Assembly: GCA_049612785.1 (NCBI GenBank) | Contig: JBMZBW010000144.1 | Span: 1 to 5,731, forward strand | Direction of reading: 5' to 3' | Source of the DNA: UBA7985 sp049612785 | Lineage (GTDB): Bacteria > Pseudomonadota > Alphaproteobacteria > UBA7985 | DNA length: 5,731 nt | Part shown: in pieces, positions 1 through 5,562 of the stretch | Layout: the number at the start of each line of letters is the position of its first letter | Position numbering within the stretch: position 1 is the first letter of the stretch | Translations under genes and position numbers: made by a program | The notes under the pieces: generated by a model | The model's input: only the letters and a program-made list of their open reading frames with translations | The model's database searches: none | What the model was told of the DNA's origin: nothing

Positions 1-89
1 TATAACAATCAGAAAAAGAGTAGCGCCGTGGCGTGTAACAGTTTGGGAAGATTAGGGGGCGGAACACCGACTTCGGGGTTTGATCTACC

Positions 90-94
90 GGAGG
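90..94 (+). promoter_or_regulatory. Ribosome binding site that sets the start at 104
   Basis: GGAGG lies 9 bases before the ATG at 104. A longer in-frame reading from a TTG at 80 is possible, but that codon has no purine-rich site in front of it and would place this GGAGG inside the coding region, so the ATG at 104 is preferred. Confidence 0.75.
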
Positions 95-103
95 GCGATT
101 GTC

Positions 104-817
104 ATGCTTAGTGTGGTTTCAAGCAATGACACCCCGGTTCTCCCCTTTGTCGTCCAGTCGGAGAGCGTTACGCCTACCGTCGACTTCGGTCGGGTTGCTG
201 CGCGATGCCAGGGGTATGAGTTGCCACGCTTCTTTAATGATGAGCCAGACACACCTGTCCGTCTGGCCGTGGCGCTGACGGCGGCGCTGATGGTGCAGCG
301 TAAAGATGCTCAAGGGATCGTAATTCTTGCTTCATCACGGGCACTGCTGTCGCAAAGTCTCGACATCAACGAGGCGCTGGAACGCGCGGTACAAATCGCC
401 CGAACGGGTAAGGTGGTCGAGTTGGCAGCGAACCGACCTCAAGGCATGGGTGAAGATCCTGCAATCCGCGGCATCGCGGGGGGGTACCACTTGGGTGAAT
501 TCAAAAACCCGTCGATGGCTCAGTATGAGGGTACGGGCATCTTCGTTTTGCGCGCTGATTGTTTTCTGATCGAAGCTGAAATCCTCTGCCCTACGCCGCT
601 ATCCCTGTGTCGGGACAGTCTGGCGAAGGGTGAGGTTTCATCAGGTTTGGCGTGCGAAGGGGCCTTAGATGACCTTGCGACACTCAGTTTTTGGGAGGGC
701 TTTTGGACCCGAACGGACAACCGTGCCGCCGTGGTTATCGGCGAACAGTCGGAATCCATCCCGGTTCATATTCCGGCCCGCACGCAACCGCTGACTCAGC
801 GCAGCCTGCTGGGATGA
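104..817 (+). CDS. Degenerate mannose-1-phosphate guanylyltransferase-like protein (probably non-catalytic)
   Basis: A 237-residue protein that I would not assign an enzymatic role. Read against the family of mannose-1-phosphate guanylyltransferases (GT-A-like nucleotidyltransferases such as AlgA/ManC), residues 11-112 follow the expected order: a VVQSE strand where the family has V-x-N-E-x-H, an EPDTPVRLAVALTAAL stretch (47-62) in place of EP-x-GRNTAPAIALAA, an IVILASS strand (72-78) in place of LPADH, then an ALERAVQIARTGKVVEL helix-strand unit (91-107). Residues 143-151 (GTGIFVLRA) match the family's NSGMFLFRA, and the segment ending AAVVIG near residues 212-217 matches the strand after the DYAVMEK helix. 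The N-terminal G-x-G-x-R-L-W-P nucleotide-binding loop is absent, the metal-binding D-H pair is replaced by S-S, and RNTAPA is lost. The whole C-terminal cupin domain of bifunctional members is also missing. In-frame translation upstream meets a TAG at 53-55 and shows no lost N-terminus. It converges on the lipoprotein gene with a 23-base gap. The family resemblance is from memory of motifs; a distant regulatory or structural role is possible. Confidence 0.8.
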   Translation: MLSVVSSNDTPVLPFVVQSESVTPTVDFGRVAARCQGYELPRFFNDEPDTPVRLAVALTAALMVQRKDAQGIVILASSRALLSQSLDINEALERAVQIARTGKVVELAANRPQGMGEDPAIRGIAGGYHLGEFKNPSMAQYEGTGIFVLRADCFLIEAEILCPTPLSLCRDSLAKGEVSSGLACEGALDDLATLSFWEGFWTRTDNRAAVVIGEQSESIPVHIPARTQPLTQRSLLG

Positions 818-840
818 AGAAAGGGTGGAAAGGCGGTTCA

Positions 841-1416
841 CTAGCATAGTTGCATCGCCCCCATCTGCTCGGCATTCAGGGCAAGTTCAACAGGGTCGGC
901 GTGCCGGGCCAGAGGTGTGAAGCTGTTGCCTTCATCAACACTCAACCAAAAGGCCGAACGCCGCTCCTCTGCGACAGAATCAATGGCAACGCACCCGGCA
1001 GGAAGAAAGCTCATCGCCAGTACATCGCGGGTTTGCGGTCTTCCAACGTGCCAGGATCGAATATTTTCCTGCACTTCGGCGTAGCGCTCCCGGTCCTCTG
1101 GGGCGATCTCGTAGAGGTATAGATTTTCGTCTTCGCCCGATTTGATACCAGCGAGCCCGTCCGAGCCGATGGTCAGACGGTTCAGGGCAAATTGTTCCTC
1201 AACCCGCTGTCCGAGCGAAGCGCGGGTCGCGGACAAGCGCAGGACTTGGCCTTGCTCATATAAATGGACGCTGGGCGGCGTTGAAGAAACGACCCGAAAG
1301 GCCGAGGCATCGGCGCTCAGTGCGTCTGGTCCTCGAAAGGCAGCAAACGCACCAACGGAAATGGTACTGCACGCGGCTGCAGACAGCAGCAGGAAGGGGG
1401 CAAGCCAGTGACGCAT
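841..1416 (-). CDS. Putative lipoprotein of unknown function
   Basis: A 191-residue protein that I do not recognise. Its N-terminus is a short signal peptide: one Arg and one His, a hydrophobic run of about residues 4-15, then a lipobox-like SAAAC with the candidate lipidated Cys at 16. The -3 position is Ala instead of the usual Leu/Val/Ile, so a conventional signal peptidase I cleavage in the same region is an alternative. Ser at +2 would favour outer-membrane sorting under the usual Lol rule. The mature part (about 175 residues) is soluble-looking, with no further membrane segment. It holds two more cysteines, Cys142 and the very last residue Cys191, which could form a disulfide in the periplasm. 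The ATG at 1416 is preceded by a modest GAGAG purine site about 7 bases upstream. A weak TTGGAC-like element lies about 50 bases upstream, without a convincing -10. It stands alone, converging on the 104-817 gene. Confidence 0.8.
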   Translation of the reverse strand: MRHWLAPFLLLSAAACSTISVGAFAAFRGPDALSADASAFRVVSSTPPSVHLYEQGQVLRLSATRASLGQRVEEQFALNRLTIGSDGLAGIKSGEDENLYLYEIAPEDRERYAEVQENIRSWHVGRPQTRDVLAMSFLPAGCVAIDSVAEERRSAFWLSVDEGNSFTPLARHADPVELALNAEQMGAMQLC

Positions 1417-1550
1417 GTAACGCTCTCATCCGTTAGAATCGATGGTCACTGTGCACGTCCAATTTAGGCAAAAGCTGGCCCGATTTGGTGGGAGTCTGTG
1501 ACAGCTGATGGCAGTGTTGGGACGGTCTGCGGAAGTACACGAGTTTGTGT
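1417..1550. other. Intergenic spacer upstream of the lipoprotein gene
   Basis: About 130 bases between the lipoprotein start and the T-rich tail of the small-gene terminator. It should contain the lipoprotein promoter on the minus strand. I see only a weak candidate, TTGGAC around 1458-1463 read on the minus strand, without a good -10 at the correct distance. No reading frame with a start, a ribosome site and reasonable length stands out. Confidence 0.4.
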
Positions 1551-1599
1551 TCAAAAGAGGAAAAAGAAAGGTCGTCAACTCGGGGTAAGTTGACGACCT
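1551..1599 (-). terminator. Strong intrinsic terminator for the minus-strand small gene
   Basis: A perfect 12-base inverted repeat: AGGTCGTCAACT at 1569-1580 and AGTTGACGACCT at 1588-1599, with a 7-base loop. Read on the minus strand the stem is followed directly by TTTCTTTTTCCTCTTTT (1567-1551), the T-rich tail of a Rho-independent terminator. On the plus strand no T-run follows the stem, so it is directional. The nearest minus-strand reading frame before it is the 27-codon frame ending at 1619, about 20 bases away. The terminator also isolates the lipoprotein gene from upstream transcription. Confidence 0.85.
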
Positions 1600-1618
1600 C
1601 AAGTCGCAGCCCTGCGAT

Positions 1619-1702
1619 TTAATCGCGGTAGGTTTTTTGGGGTGCTACGCGGTCATGTATGGTCGCGGGTGCGTCAGTATATTTTACTGCTCTTGTTTTC
1701 AT
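1619..1702 (-). CDS. Small protein, 27 residues, unknown function
   Basis: A short frame starting ATG at 1702 and ending TAA at 1619. The peptide begins MKTRAVKY and ends APQKTYRD. It is hydrophilic and basic overall, has no hydrophobic segment, no cysteine and no signal peptide, so it is not a typical type I toxin or small membrane protein. Support comes from context: a GAGAG purine element about 10 bases before the ATG, in a TGAGAGCGT(A/T)AC block that is nearly identical to the one before the lipoprotein start, and a strong intrinsic terminator beginning about 20 bases after the stop. A small hairpin (TCGCA...TGCGA at 1604-1617) sits between stop and terminator. I do not recognise the peptide. 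The alternative is a small regulatory RNA of about 200 bases whose reading frame is accidental. Conservation of the frame across relatives would decide. Confidence 0.5.
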   Translation of the reverse strand: MKTRAVKYTDAPATIHDRVAPQKTYRD

Positions 1703-1754
1703 TTTTGTTACGCTCTCAGCCTGCTTAGGAAAGGCCGGGAACTTGCATTACTCG

Positions 1755-1776
1755 CCCGCCCTGCGGGTGTTTTTTT
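1755..1776 (+). terminator. Plus-oriented intrinsic terminator-like hairpin with no upstream gene
   Basis: CCCGC (1755-1759), a CCT loop, GCGGG (1763-1767), then TG and seven T (1770-1776). A G-T wobble at 1754/1768 can lengthen the stem. The stem is short but all G-C, and the T-run is good. No plus-strand gene ends near it: the closest is the 104-817 gene, more than 900 bases upstream and separated by two minus-strand genes. It may end an unannotated plus-strand RNA, block read-through toward maoC, or act on the minus strand as a leader hairpin of the small gene. Confidence 0.55.
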
Positions 1777-1799
1777 CCTGAATAAAGCGAACGGCATTG

Positions 1800-1824
1800 A
1801 CTATATTTGATATCAATTATGATA
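1800..1824 (-). promoter_or_regulatory. Candidate promoter of the minus-strand small gene
   Basis: Read on the minus strand, TATAGT (1805-1800) matches the -10 consensus at five of six bases and sits about 100 bases before the small gene's ATG. The only -35-like hexamer at a fitting distance, TTAGTT about 18 bases upstream, is poor. The spacer contains the TTGATATCAA palindrome (1807-1816), which could be an operator. Assigned from hexamer matching only. Confidence 0.25.
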
Positions 1825-2055
1825 ACTAAGATCGGCGTTATTGAAAAGGGAAAGCTTATTTAGTTCTCTTTTTCCCATGAAAATATTTACTATAGTCCTG
1901 AAAAGAGAAAAAAGTATTGATTTGAGTGCTGCTAACCTGTTCAAAAACGCGCTCAGTCAGGCCCGCTGTTGAAGTGTTCCTCGAATCGATGCTTTGCTCT
2001 CGTGGATCGAACAGGGCAGAATGCACCGGCCTTTACGCCAAAGAGCATGTTGAGC

Positions 2056-2060
2056 AGGAG
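2056..2060 (+). promoter_or_regulatory. Ribosome binding site that sets the maoC-family start at 2071
   Basis: AGGAG lies 10 bases before the ATG at 2071. Earlier in-frame ATG codons at 1969 and 2047 have no such site, and the residues they would add do not look like the start of a hot-dog-fold protein, whereas M-P-G-L-W-F-E-E-F is a typical MaoC-family opening. Confidence 0.75.
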
Positions 2061-2070
2061 ACGTCGAGCG

Positions 2071-2526
2071 ATGCCAGGTTTGTGGTTTGAAGAGTTTTCC
2101 GAAGGAATGACTTTTGAACATTCGACGCGCCGTACGGTCACAACCTACGACAACATGCATTTTTCACTGATGACCATGAACCCCCAGCCGCTCCACATCG
2201 ACCACGATTTTGCGGCGAAATCCGAGTGGGGAAAGCCGCTGGTTAATAGTCTGTTTACCTTGGGTCTGCTGATCGGCATTACCGTTGGTGATACGACCGA
2301 AGGTACCACGCTGGGAAACCTTGGTATGACCGATGTTCGGTTTCCCAACCCGGTGTTTGAAGGCGATACCCTAAGGGCAAAAACGCAGGTCGTGGGCGTG
2401 CGGGCAAGCAAGTCCAGACCGGGACAGGGAATCGTGACGTTTCGGCATGAAATGTTCAATCAGGACGACACGCTGGTCGCGACCTGCGACCGTGCGGCGC
2501 TGATGCTGGGGCGACCCCATGCGTAG
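2071..2526 (+). CDS. MaoC-family enoyl-CoA hydratase/dehydratase
   Basis: A 151-residue single hot-dog-domain protein, the usual length for short MaoC-type (R)-specific enoyl-CoA hydratases. These cytoplasmic enzymes reversibly add water to the double bond of an acyl-CoA. The hydratase motif is at residues 37-49, N-P-Q-P-L-H-I-D-x-x-F-A-A, with catalytic His at 42. In classic (R)-hydratases the motif is D-x-N-P-x-H-x-D; here the position of the catalytic Asp is Asn37 and the following Asn is Gln39. The G-K-P-L-V-N-S segment (54-60) corresponds to the family's substrate-side helix start, and F-P-N-P-V-F-E-G-D-T-L (91-101) is the conserved C-terminal strand pair. The stop overlaps the start of the CitE-like gene by 8 bases, implying translational coupling and a shared pathway. 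Given that partner, a mesaconyl-CoA or itaconyl-CoA type substrate is a reasonable inference, not shown by the sequence. The start at 2071 is chosen for its ribosome site. Confidence 0.88.
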   Translation: MPGLWFEEFSEGMTFEHSTRRTVTTYDNMHFSLMTMNPQPLHIDHDFAAKSEWGKPLVNSLFTLGLLIGITVGDTTEGTTLGNLGMTDVRFPNPVFEGDTLRAKTQVVGVRASKSRPGQGIVTFRHEMFNQDDTLVATCDRAALMLGRPHA

Positions 2527-3361
2527 CTTGCTGTTTGTTCCCGGTGATGATGCCAAGAAACTGTCCAAGAGTTTGGCGTCAGAGGCTGATGCGCTCATTT
2601 TCGATTTAGAGGATTCGGTTGCAGAATCACGCAAGGACGAGGCCCGTTCTGTCATCCAGGAAGCGCTGGGACAGGTAACTTCCAAGCGCCGTTTCGTGCG
2701 TTTGAACCCCTTTGACACCGGACGTCTTCCCGATGACCTCACAGCCGCGCTCGCCGGTCATCCAGATGGCGTTGTCCTGCCCAAGGCCAGTGGAATCAGA
2801 TCCGTGGCTCGGTTGGCCAGACTGATGGATCAGGCCGGTGCCCCCGCAGCGTGTTCGATCATCGCCATTGTCAGTGAGACACCCGCAGCGGTGCAGGCGC
2901 TGAGCCGCGATGACTGGAGCCATCATCGGCTTGCGGGGTTGATGTGGGGCGCAGAGGATTTGGCGGCTGAATTGGGCGCATCCCGCAACCGGGTGGAAGG
3001 CCGACCGACCCAGCCTTTCCGTTTGGCGCGAAACCTGACCCTTATGGCAGCGAAGGCCGCAGGTGTTCTTGCCATTGATACCGTCTTTGCAGACTTTCGC
3101 GACACAGTCGGCTTATCGCAGGAGGCGGAAGAGGCCGCCGAAGATGGTTTTGATATGAAAGCCGCGATCCACCCGGCCCAGCTCGACCCCATAAACCGCG
3201 CTTTTACGCCGTCTGAAACGGCCTTGGCGTGGGCCGAAAAGGTGGTTTCGATCATGACCGATGGTTCGACAACCGGTGTCGCGTCGCTGGATGGTCAAAT
3301 GCTGGACCAACCGCATCTGAAGCAAGCCTTGCGTCTTTTGGCGCGGGCGGAGCGGCGTTAG
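2519..3361 (+). CDS. CitE-like CoA ester lyase (malyl-CoA lyase/thioesterase-like)
   Basis: A 280-residue TIM-barrel protein of the HpcH/HpaI aldolase and citrate lyase beta-subunit superfamily. Members cleave or hydrolyse hydroxyacyl-CoA esters such as malyl-, beta-methylmalyl- or citramalyl-CoA. Visible signatures: R-S-L-L-F-V-P-G-D (2-10), the F-D-L-E-D-S-V strand (28-34), R-L-N-P with the CoA/substrate-contacting Arg at 61, L-P-K (87-89), the two expected Mg2+ ligands Glu120 (S-E-T-P) and Asp147 (G-A-E-D-L), I-H-P-x-Q (217-221), and a C-terminal D-G-Q-M-L-D-Q-P-H (258-266). That C-terminal lid is typical of malyl-CoA-type enzymes and absent from bare CitE subunits of citrate lyase. No citrate lyase alpha or gamma genes are nearby, so a stand-alone enzyme is likely. 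The size fits the (3S)-malyl-CoA thioesterase Mcl2 known from Rhodobacter sphaeroides, but citramalyl-CoA lyase is equally possible. The start lies inside the end of the maoC gene; the TAG stop overlaps the priA stop. Confidence 0.9.
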   Translation: MRSLLFVPGDDAKKLSKSLASEADALIFDLEDSVAESRKDEARSVIQEALGQVTSKRRFVRLNPFDTGRLPDDLTAALAGHPDGVVLPKASGIRSVARLARLMDQAGAPAACSIIAIVSETPAAVQALSRDDWSHHRLAGLMWGAEDLAAELGASRNRVEGRPTQPFRLARNLTLMAAKAAGVLAIDTVFADFRDTVGLSQEAEEAAEDGFDMKAAIHPAQLDPINRAFTPSETALAWAEKVVSIMTDGSTTGVASLDGQMLDQPHLKQALRLLARAERR

Positions 3362-5562
3362 AGGAAAGAATAGGGGTCGATATCGACGGAAAGTCGCAAA
3401 GCACCCGGCGCTTTCAGCCCCCGCAGCCATTTCGATATGAAAGGCTGAAGGCGCACGCCCGGCGCACCGCGTACCAGAAAGCGCCGGCGATGCCGTCCCC
3501 GGATCACCGAAATCGGAGCCGCAGCAGGGCCAAAGACCTTGATGCCCTCTAGATCCTCAGGCTCGCGCGGCTGACGCTGAACCAACTCGCGACAAAAATT
3601 GTCCAGCCGGTCTTCTTCCGGGTCGCTGATGACAATGGCGGCAAGACGACCATAGGGGGGAAGGGCCATCATCTCTCTCTGCGCCAGTTCGGTCTCATAG
3701 AAGGCGTCGCGGTCATCGGAAATCAGCGCCTGCATAACGGGATGATCGGGCTCATGGGTTTGCAGCATAACCTCTCCGCTGACTTCGCCCCGTCCCGCAC
3801 GCCCGGCGACCTGATGCAGCAGCTGAAACGTTTTCTCGCCTGCGCGAACATCACCACCGTATAAAGAGAGATCGGCATCCACGACGCCAACCAAAGTCAG
3901 GTTTGGGAAATGGTAGCCCTTGGCCAAGATTTGCGTGCCGACCAGAATATCGACTTCACCGCGTTCAACGGCCTCGATCATTTCCCGCACCGAAGTCCGT
4001 TGCATGGTGTCTGAAGATCCGATGGCGATGCGCGCGTGGGGAAAGCGGCGCACGGCTTCTTCGCCAACGCGTTCAACGCCGGGGCCACAGGCAACCAGAC
4101 TGTCTTCTTCGCCGCAGACCGTGCAGGCATTGCTCGATTTGGTCTGGTAGCCGCAGTGGTGACACATGAGGCGCTTGGCTAAGCGGTGTTCGGTCAACCA
4201 GGAATCGCAGGATGGGCACTTATAACGGTGGCCACAGGCGTTACAGAGTGTCAGCGGTGCGTAGCCCCGGCGATTGAGGAACAACAGGGTCTGCTGACCG
4301 GCTTCAAGTCTCTGCTCAACAGCTTCGATCAACTTGGGTGACAGCCAACTGCCCCGCTCGGGCTTGTCCTCACGCAAGTTGATCAGGCTGACGTCCGGCA
4401 TGACTGCGCCGCCGTGACGGCTGGGCAGAATCATTCGGTTGTAGCGGCCTTCGATGGTGTTGAGCACGGTCTCCAAAGACGGTGTTGCGCTGGCCAGGAC
4501 GATGGGACACTCAGCAATATGGGCGCGGACCACGGCCATATCTCGCGCCTGATAGACGACGCCATCGTCTTGTTTGAAACTGCCGTCGTGCTCTTCGTCC
4601 AGAACAATAAGGTCGAGCTTGCGGAAAGGAAGGAACAGGGCGGATCGCGCGCCCACAACGACCCGAGCTTCACCTTCAGAAACCGCCCGCCAGGTCTCGG
4701 CCCGCATTTTCGTCGTCAAATCTGAGTGCCAAAGCGCGGGCGCGCACCCGAAGCGCTGTTTGAATCGGCTCAACCACTGCCCGGTCAGCGCAATTTCCGG
4801 CAGCATGACCAGGACTTGACCGCTTTGGTCCGGGTTGGACAACAGTCGGTCGATCACGTCGAAATAGACCTCGGTCTTTCCCGAACCTGTGACGCCATCA
4901 ATCAGGGAGACAGAAAAGCCTTCTGCCACCATGGTGGTCAGTTGGTCGGCGGCTTCCTGTTGTTTTTCGTTGAGTGAAAAACTGTCTCGGCGGAGTTGGG
5001 GGACAGGCCAGCGCCCCTTTGGTTTGCGCTCAAAGGGCTCGACCAGGCCGGTTTTGACCAGACCGTCGAGCACGCTGGTCGAAGTTCCCGCAACCTCAAC
5101 CACCGCTTTACGCCGCATCGCCCTTTCAGGTGCATCGGCCAAAGCTTCGAGTATCTTGGTGCGTGCGGGAGTGGCGCGGTAGCCTTTGGGCGGCGTTTGA
5201 TCCTGCGCCAGGCGGACCCATCGCTCCGAGGCAGGAGGGAACAGGCCGTCTGGTGCGGTCAGCGACATGCGGAGCACGGCACCGGGCGCGCTCAGATTAT
5301 AGCGGGCGACCCAGTCGATGAACTTGCGGTGAAAATCCGGCAGGGGGCGTGCGGGTAAGACCTGATTAATGGGTTTCAACTTGGATGAATCGACAGAATT
5401 CTCCGAATCAGATGCGTCCCAAACCACGCCGAGCGCTGTTCGAGGCCCAAGTGGGACTCGAACAACACTTCCGGGTTCAACAAATGTTCCCTCCGGAACC
5501 GCATAATCAAAGGGTCCGGGGAACGGAAGGGGTAGAAGAATCGGGACTCGTGTGTCGTTCAT
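3358..5562 (-). CDS. priA: Primosomal protein N' (replication restart helicase PriA)
   Basis: A full-length 734-residue PriA, a 3'-to-5' superfamily 2 DNA helicase that recognises stalled or repaired forks and reloads the replicative helicase. The N-terminal 3'-end-binding domain opens with I-L-L-P-L-P-F-P-G-P-F-D-Y (8-20) and V-R-V-P-L-G (34-39). A winged-helix region follows at about 130-180. The helicase core has Walker A G-V-T-G-S-G-K-T (223-230), D-E-E-H (322-325), S-A-T-P (358-361) and L-N-R-R-G-Y (429-434). Eight cysteines in four pairs (440/443, 449/452, 467/470, 480/483) form the expected two-zinc insertion. Motifs V and VI appear as G-T-Q-I-L-A-K-G (542-549) and Q-V-A-G-R-A-G-R (584-591). 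The C-terminal domain ends V-D-I-D-P-Y-S-F-L. No key residue is missing. An in-frame TAA six to eight bases upstream of the start region bars a longer protein, and no Shine-Dalgarno site precedes the ATG. It is convergent with the CitE-like gene and divergent from the gene starting at 5709. Confidence 0.97.
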   Translation of the reverse strand: MNDTRVPILLPLPFPGPFDYAVPEGTFVEPGSVVRVPLGPRTALGVVWDASDSENSVDSSKLKPINQVLPARPLPDFHRKFIDWVARYNLSAPGAVLRMSLTAPDGLFPPASERWVRLAQDQTPPKGYRATPARTKILEALADAPERAMRRKAVVEVAGTSTSVLDGLVKTGLVEPFERKPKGRWPVPQLRRDSFSLNEKQQEAADQLTTMVAEGFSVSLIDGVTGSGKTEVYFDVIDRLLSNPDQSGQVLVMLPEIALTGQWLSRFKQRFGCAPALWHSDLTTKMRAETWRAVSEGEARVVVGARSALFLPFRKLDLIVLDEEHDGSFKQDDGVVYQARDMAVVRAHIAECPIVLASATPSLETVLNTIEGRYNRMILPSRHGGAVMPDVSLINLREDKPERGSWLSPKLIEAVEQRLEAGQQTLLFLNRRGYAPLTLCNACGHRYKCPSCDSWLTEHRLAKRLMCHHCGYQTKSSNACTVCGEEDSLVACGPGVERVGEEAVRRFPHARIAIGSSDTMQRTSVREMIEAVERGEVDILVGTQILAKGYHFPNLTLVGVVDADLSLYGGDVRAGEKTFQLLHQVAGRAGRGEVSGEVMLQTHEPDHPVMQALISDDRDAFYETELAQREMMALPPYGRLAAIVISDPEEDRLDNFCRELVQRQPREPEDLEGIKVFGPAAAPISVIRGRHRRRFLVRGAPGVRLQPFISKWLRGLKAPGALRLSVDIDPYSFL

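Larger units (their letters stand above)
1703..2070. other. A+T-rich intergenic region between the small gene and maoC
   Basis: This 368-base gap separates two divergent units. From the small-gene side it holds the 5' leader of that gene, a plus-oriented terminator-like hairpin (1755-1776), an A+T-rich block (about 1780-1920) with two TATAGT hexamers in opposite orientations (minus at 1805-1800, plus at 1891-1896), a TTGATATCAA palindrome (1807-1816), and related purine tracts AAAAGGGAAA (1844-1853) and AAAAGAGAAA (1901-1910). The last 150 bases before maoC look neither coding nor structured. In-frame ATG codons upstream of maoC (1969, 2047) lack ribosome sites. Confidence 0.6.

Noticed and set aside
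80..103. TTG start extending the guanylyltransferase-like protein by eight residues
   Set aside because: No ribosome site before it, and the strong GGAGG at 90-94 fits the ATG at 104.
850..1411. Two plus-strand frames of about 90 codons opposite the lipoprotein gene
   Set aside because: No ribosome sites or recognisable features; the minus-strand frame has a signal peptide and fills the whole region.
1569..1776. Type I toxin-antitoxin module formed by the small gene and a possible antisense RNA
   Set aside because: The 27-residue peptide is hydrophilic, with no membrane-spanning segment, unlike type I toxins; the antisense RNA itself is unproven.
1655..1809. Plus-strand frame of about 50 codons starting ATG at 1655, cysteine-rich at first
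   Set aside because: No ribosome site, it runs straight through the terminator-like hairpin at 1755-1776, and it is antisense to the better supported small gene.
1969..2070. Upstream ATG codons that would lengthen the MaoC protein by 34 or 8 residues
   Set aside because: No ribosome sites, and the added sequence is unlike a MaoC N-terminus; AGGAG at 2056-2060 fits the ATG at 2071.
3376..3387. Perfect 12-base palindrome GTCGATATCGAC near the 3' end of priA
   Set aside because: It encodes the conserved V-D-I-D of the PriA C-terminus, has no loop or T-run, and is best explained as coding sequence.
3903..5182. Several plus-strand frames of 76-120 codons opposite priA
   Set aside because: All lie antisense to the well-conserved priA coding sequence, show low-complexity Arg/Ser/Ala composition, and have no recognisable motifs.
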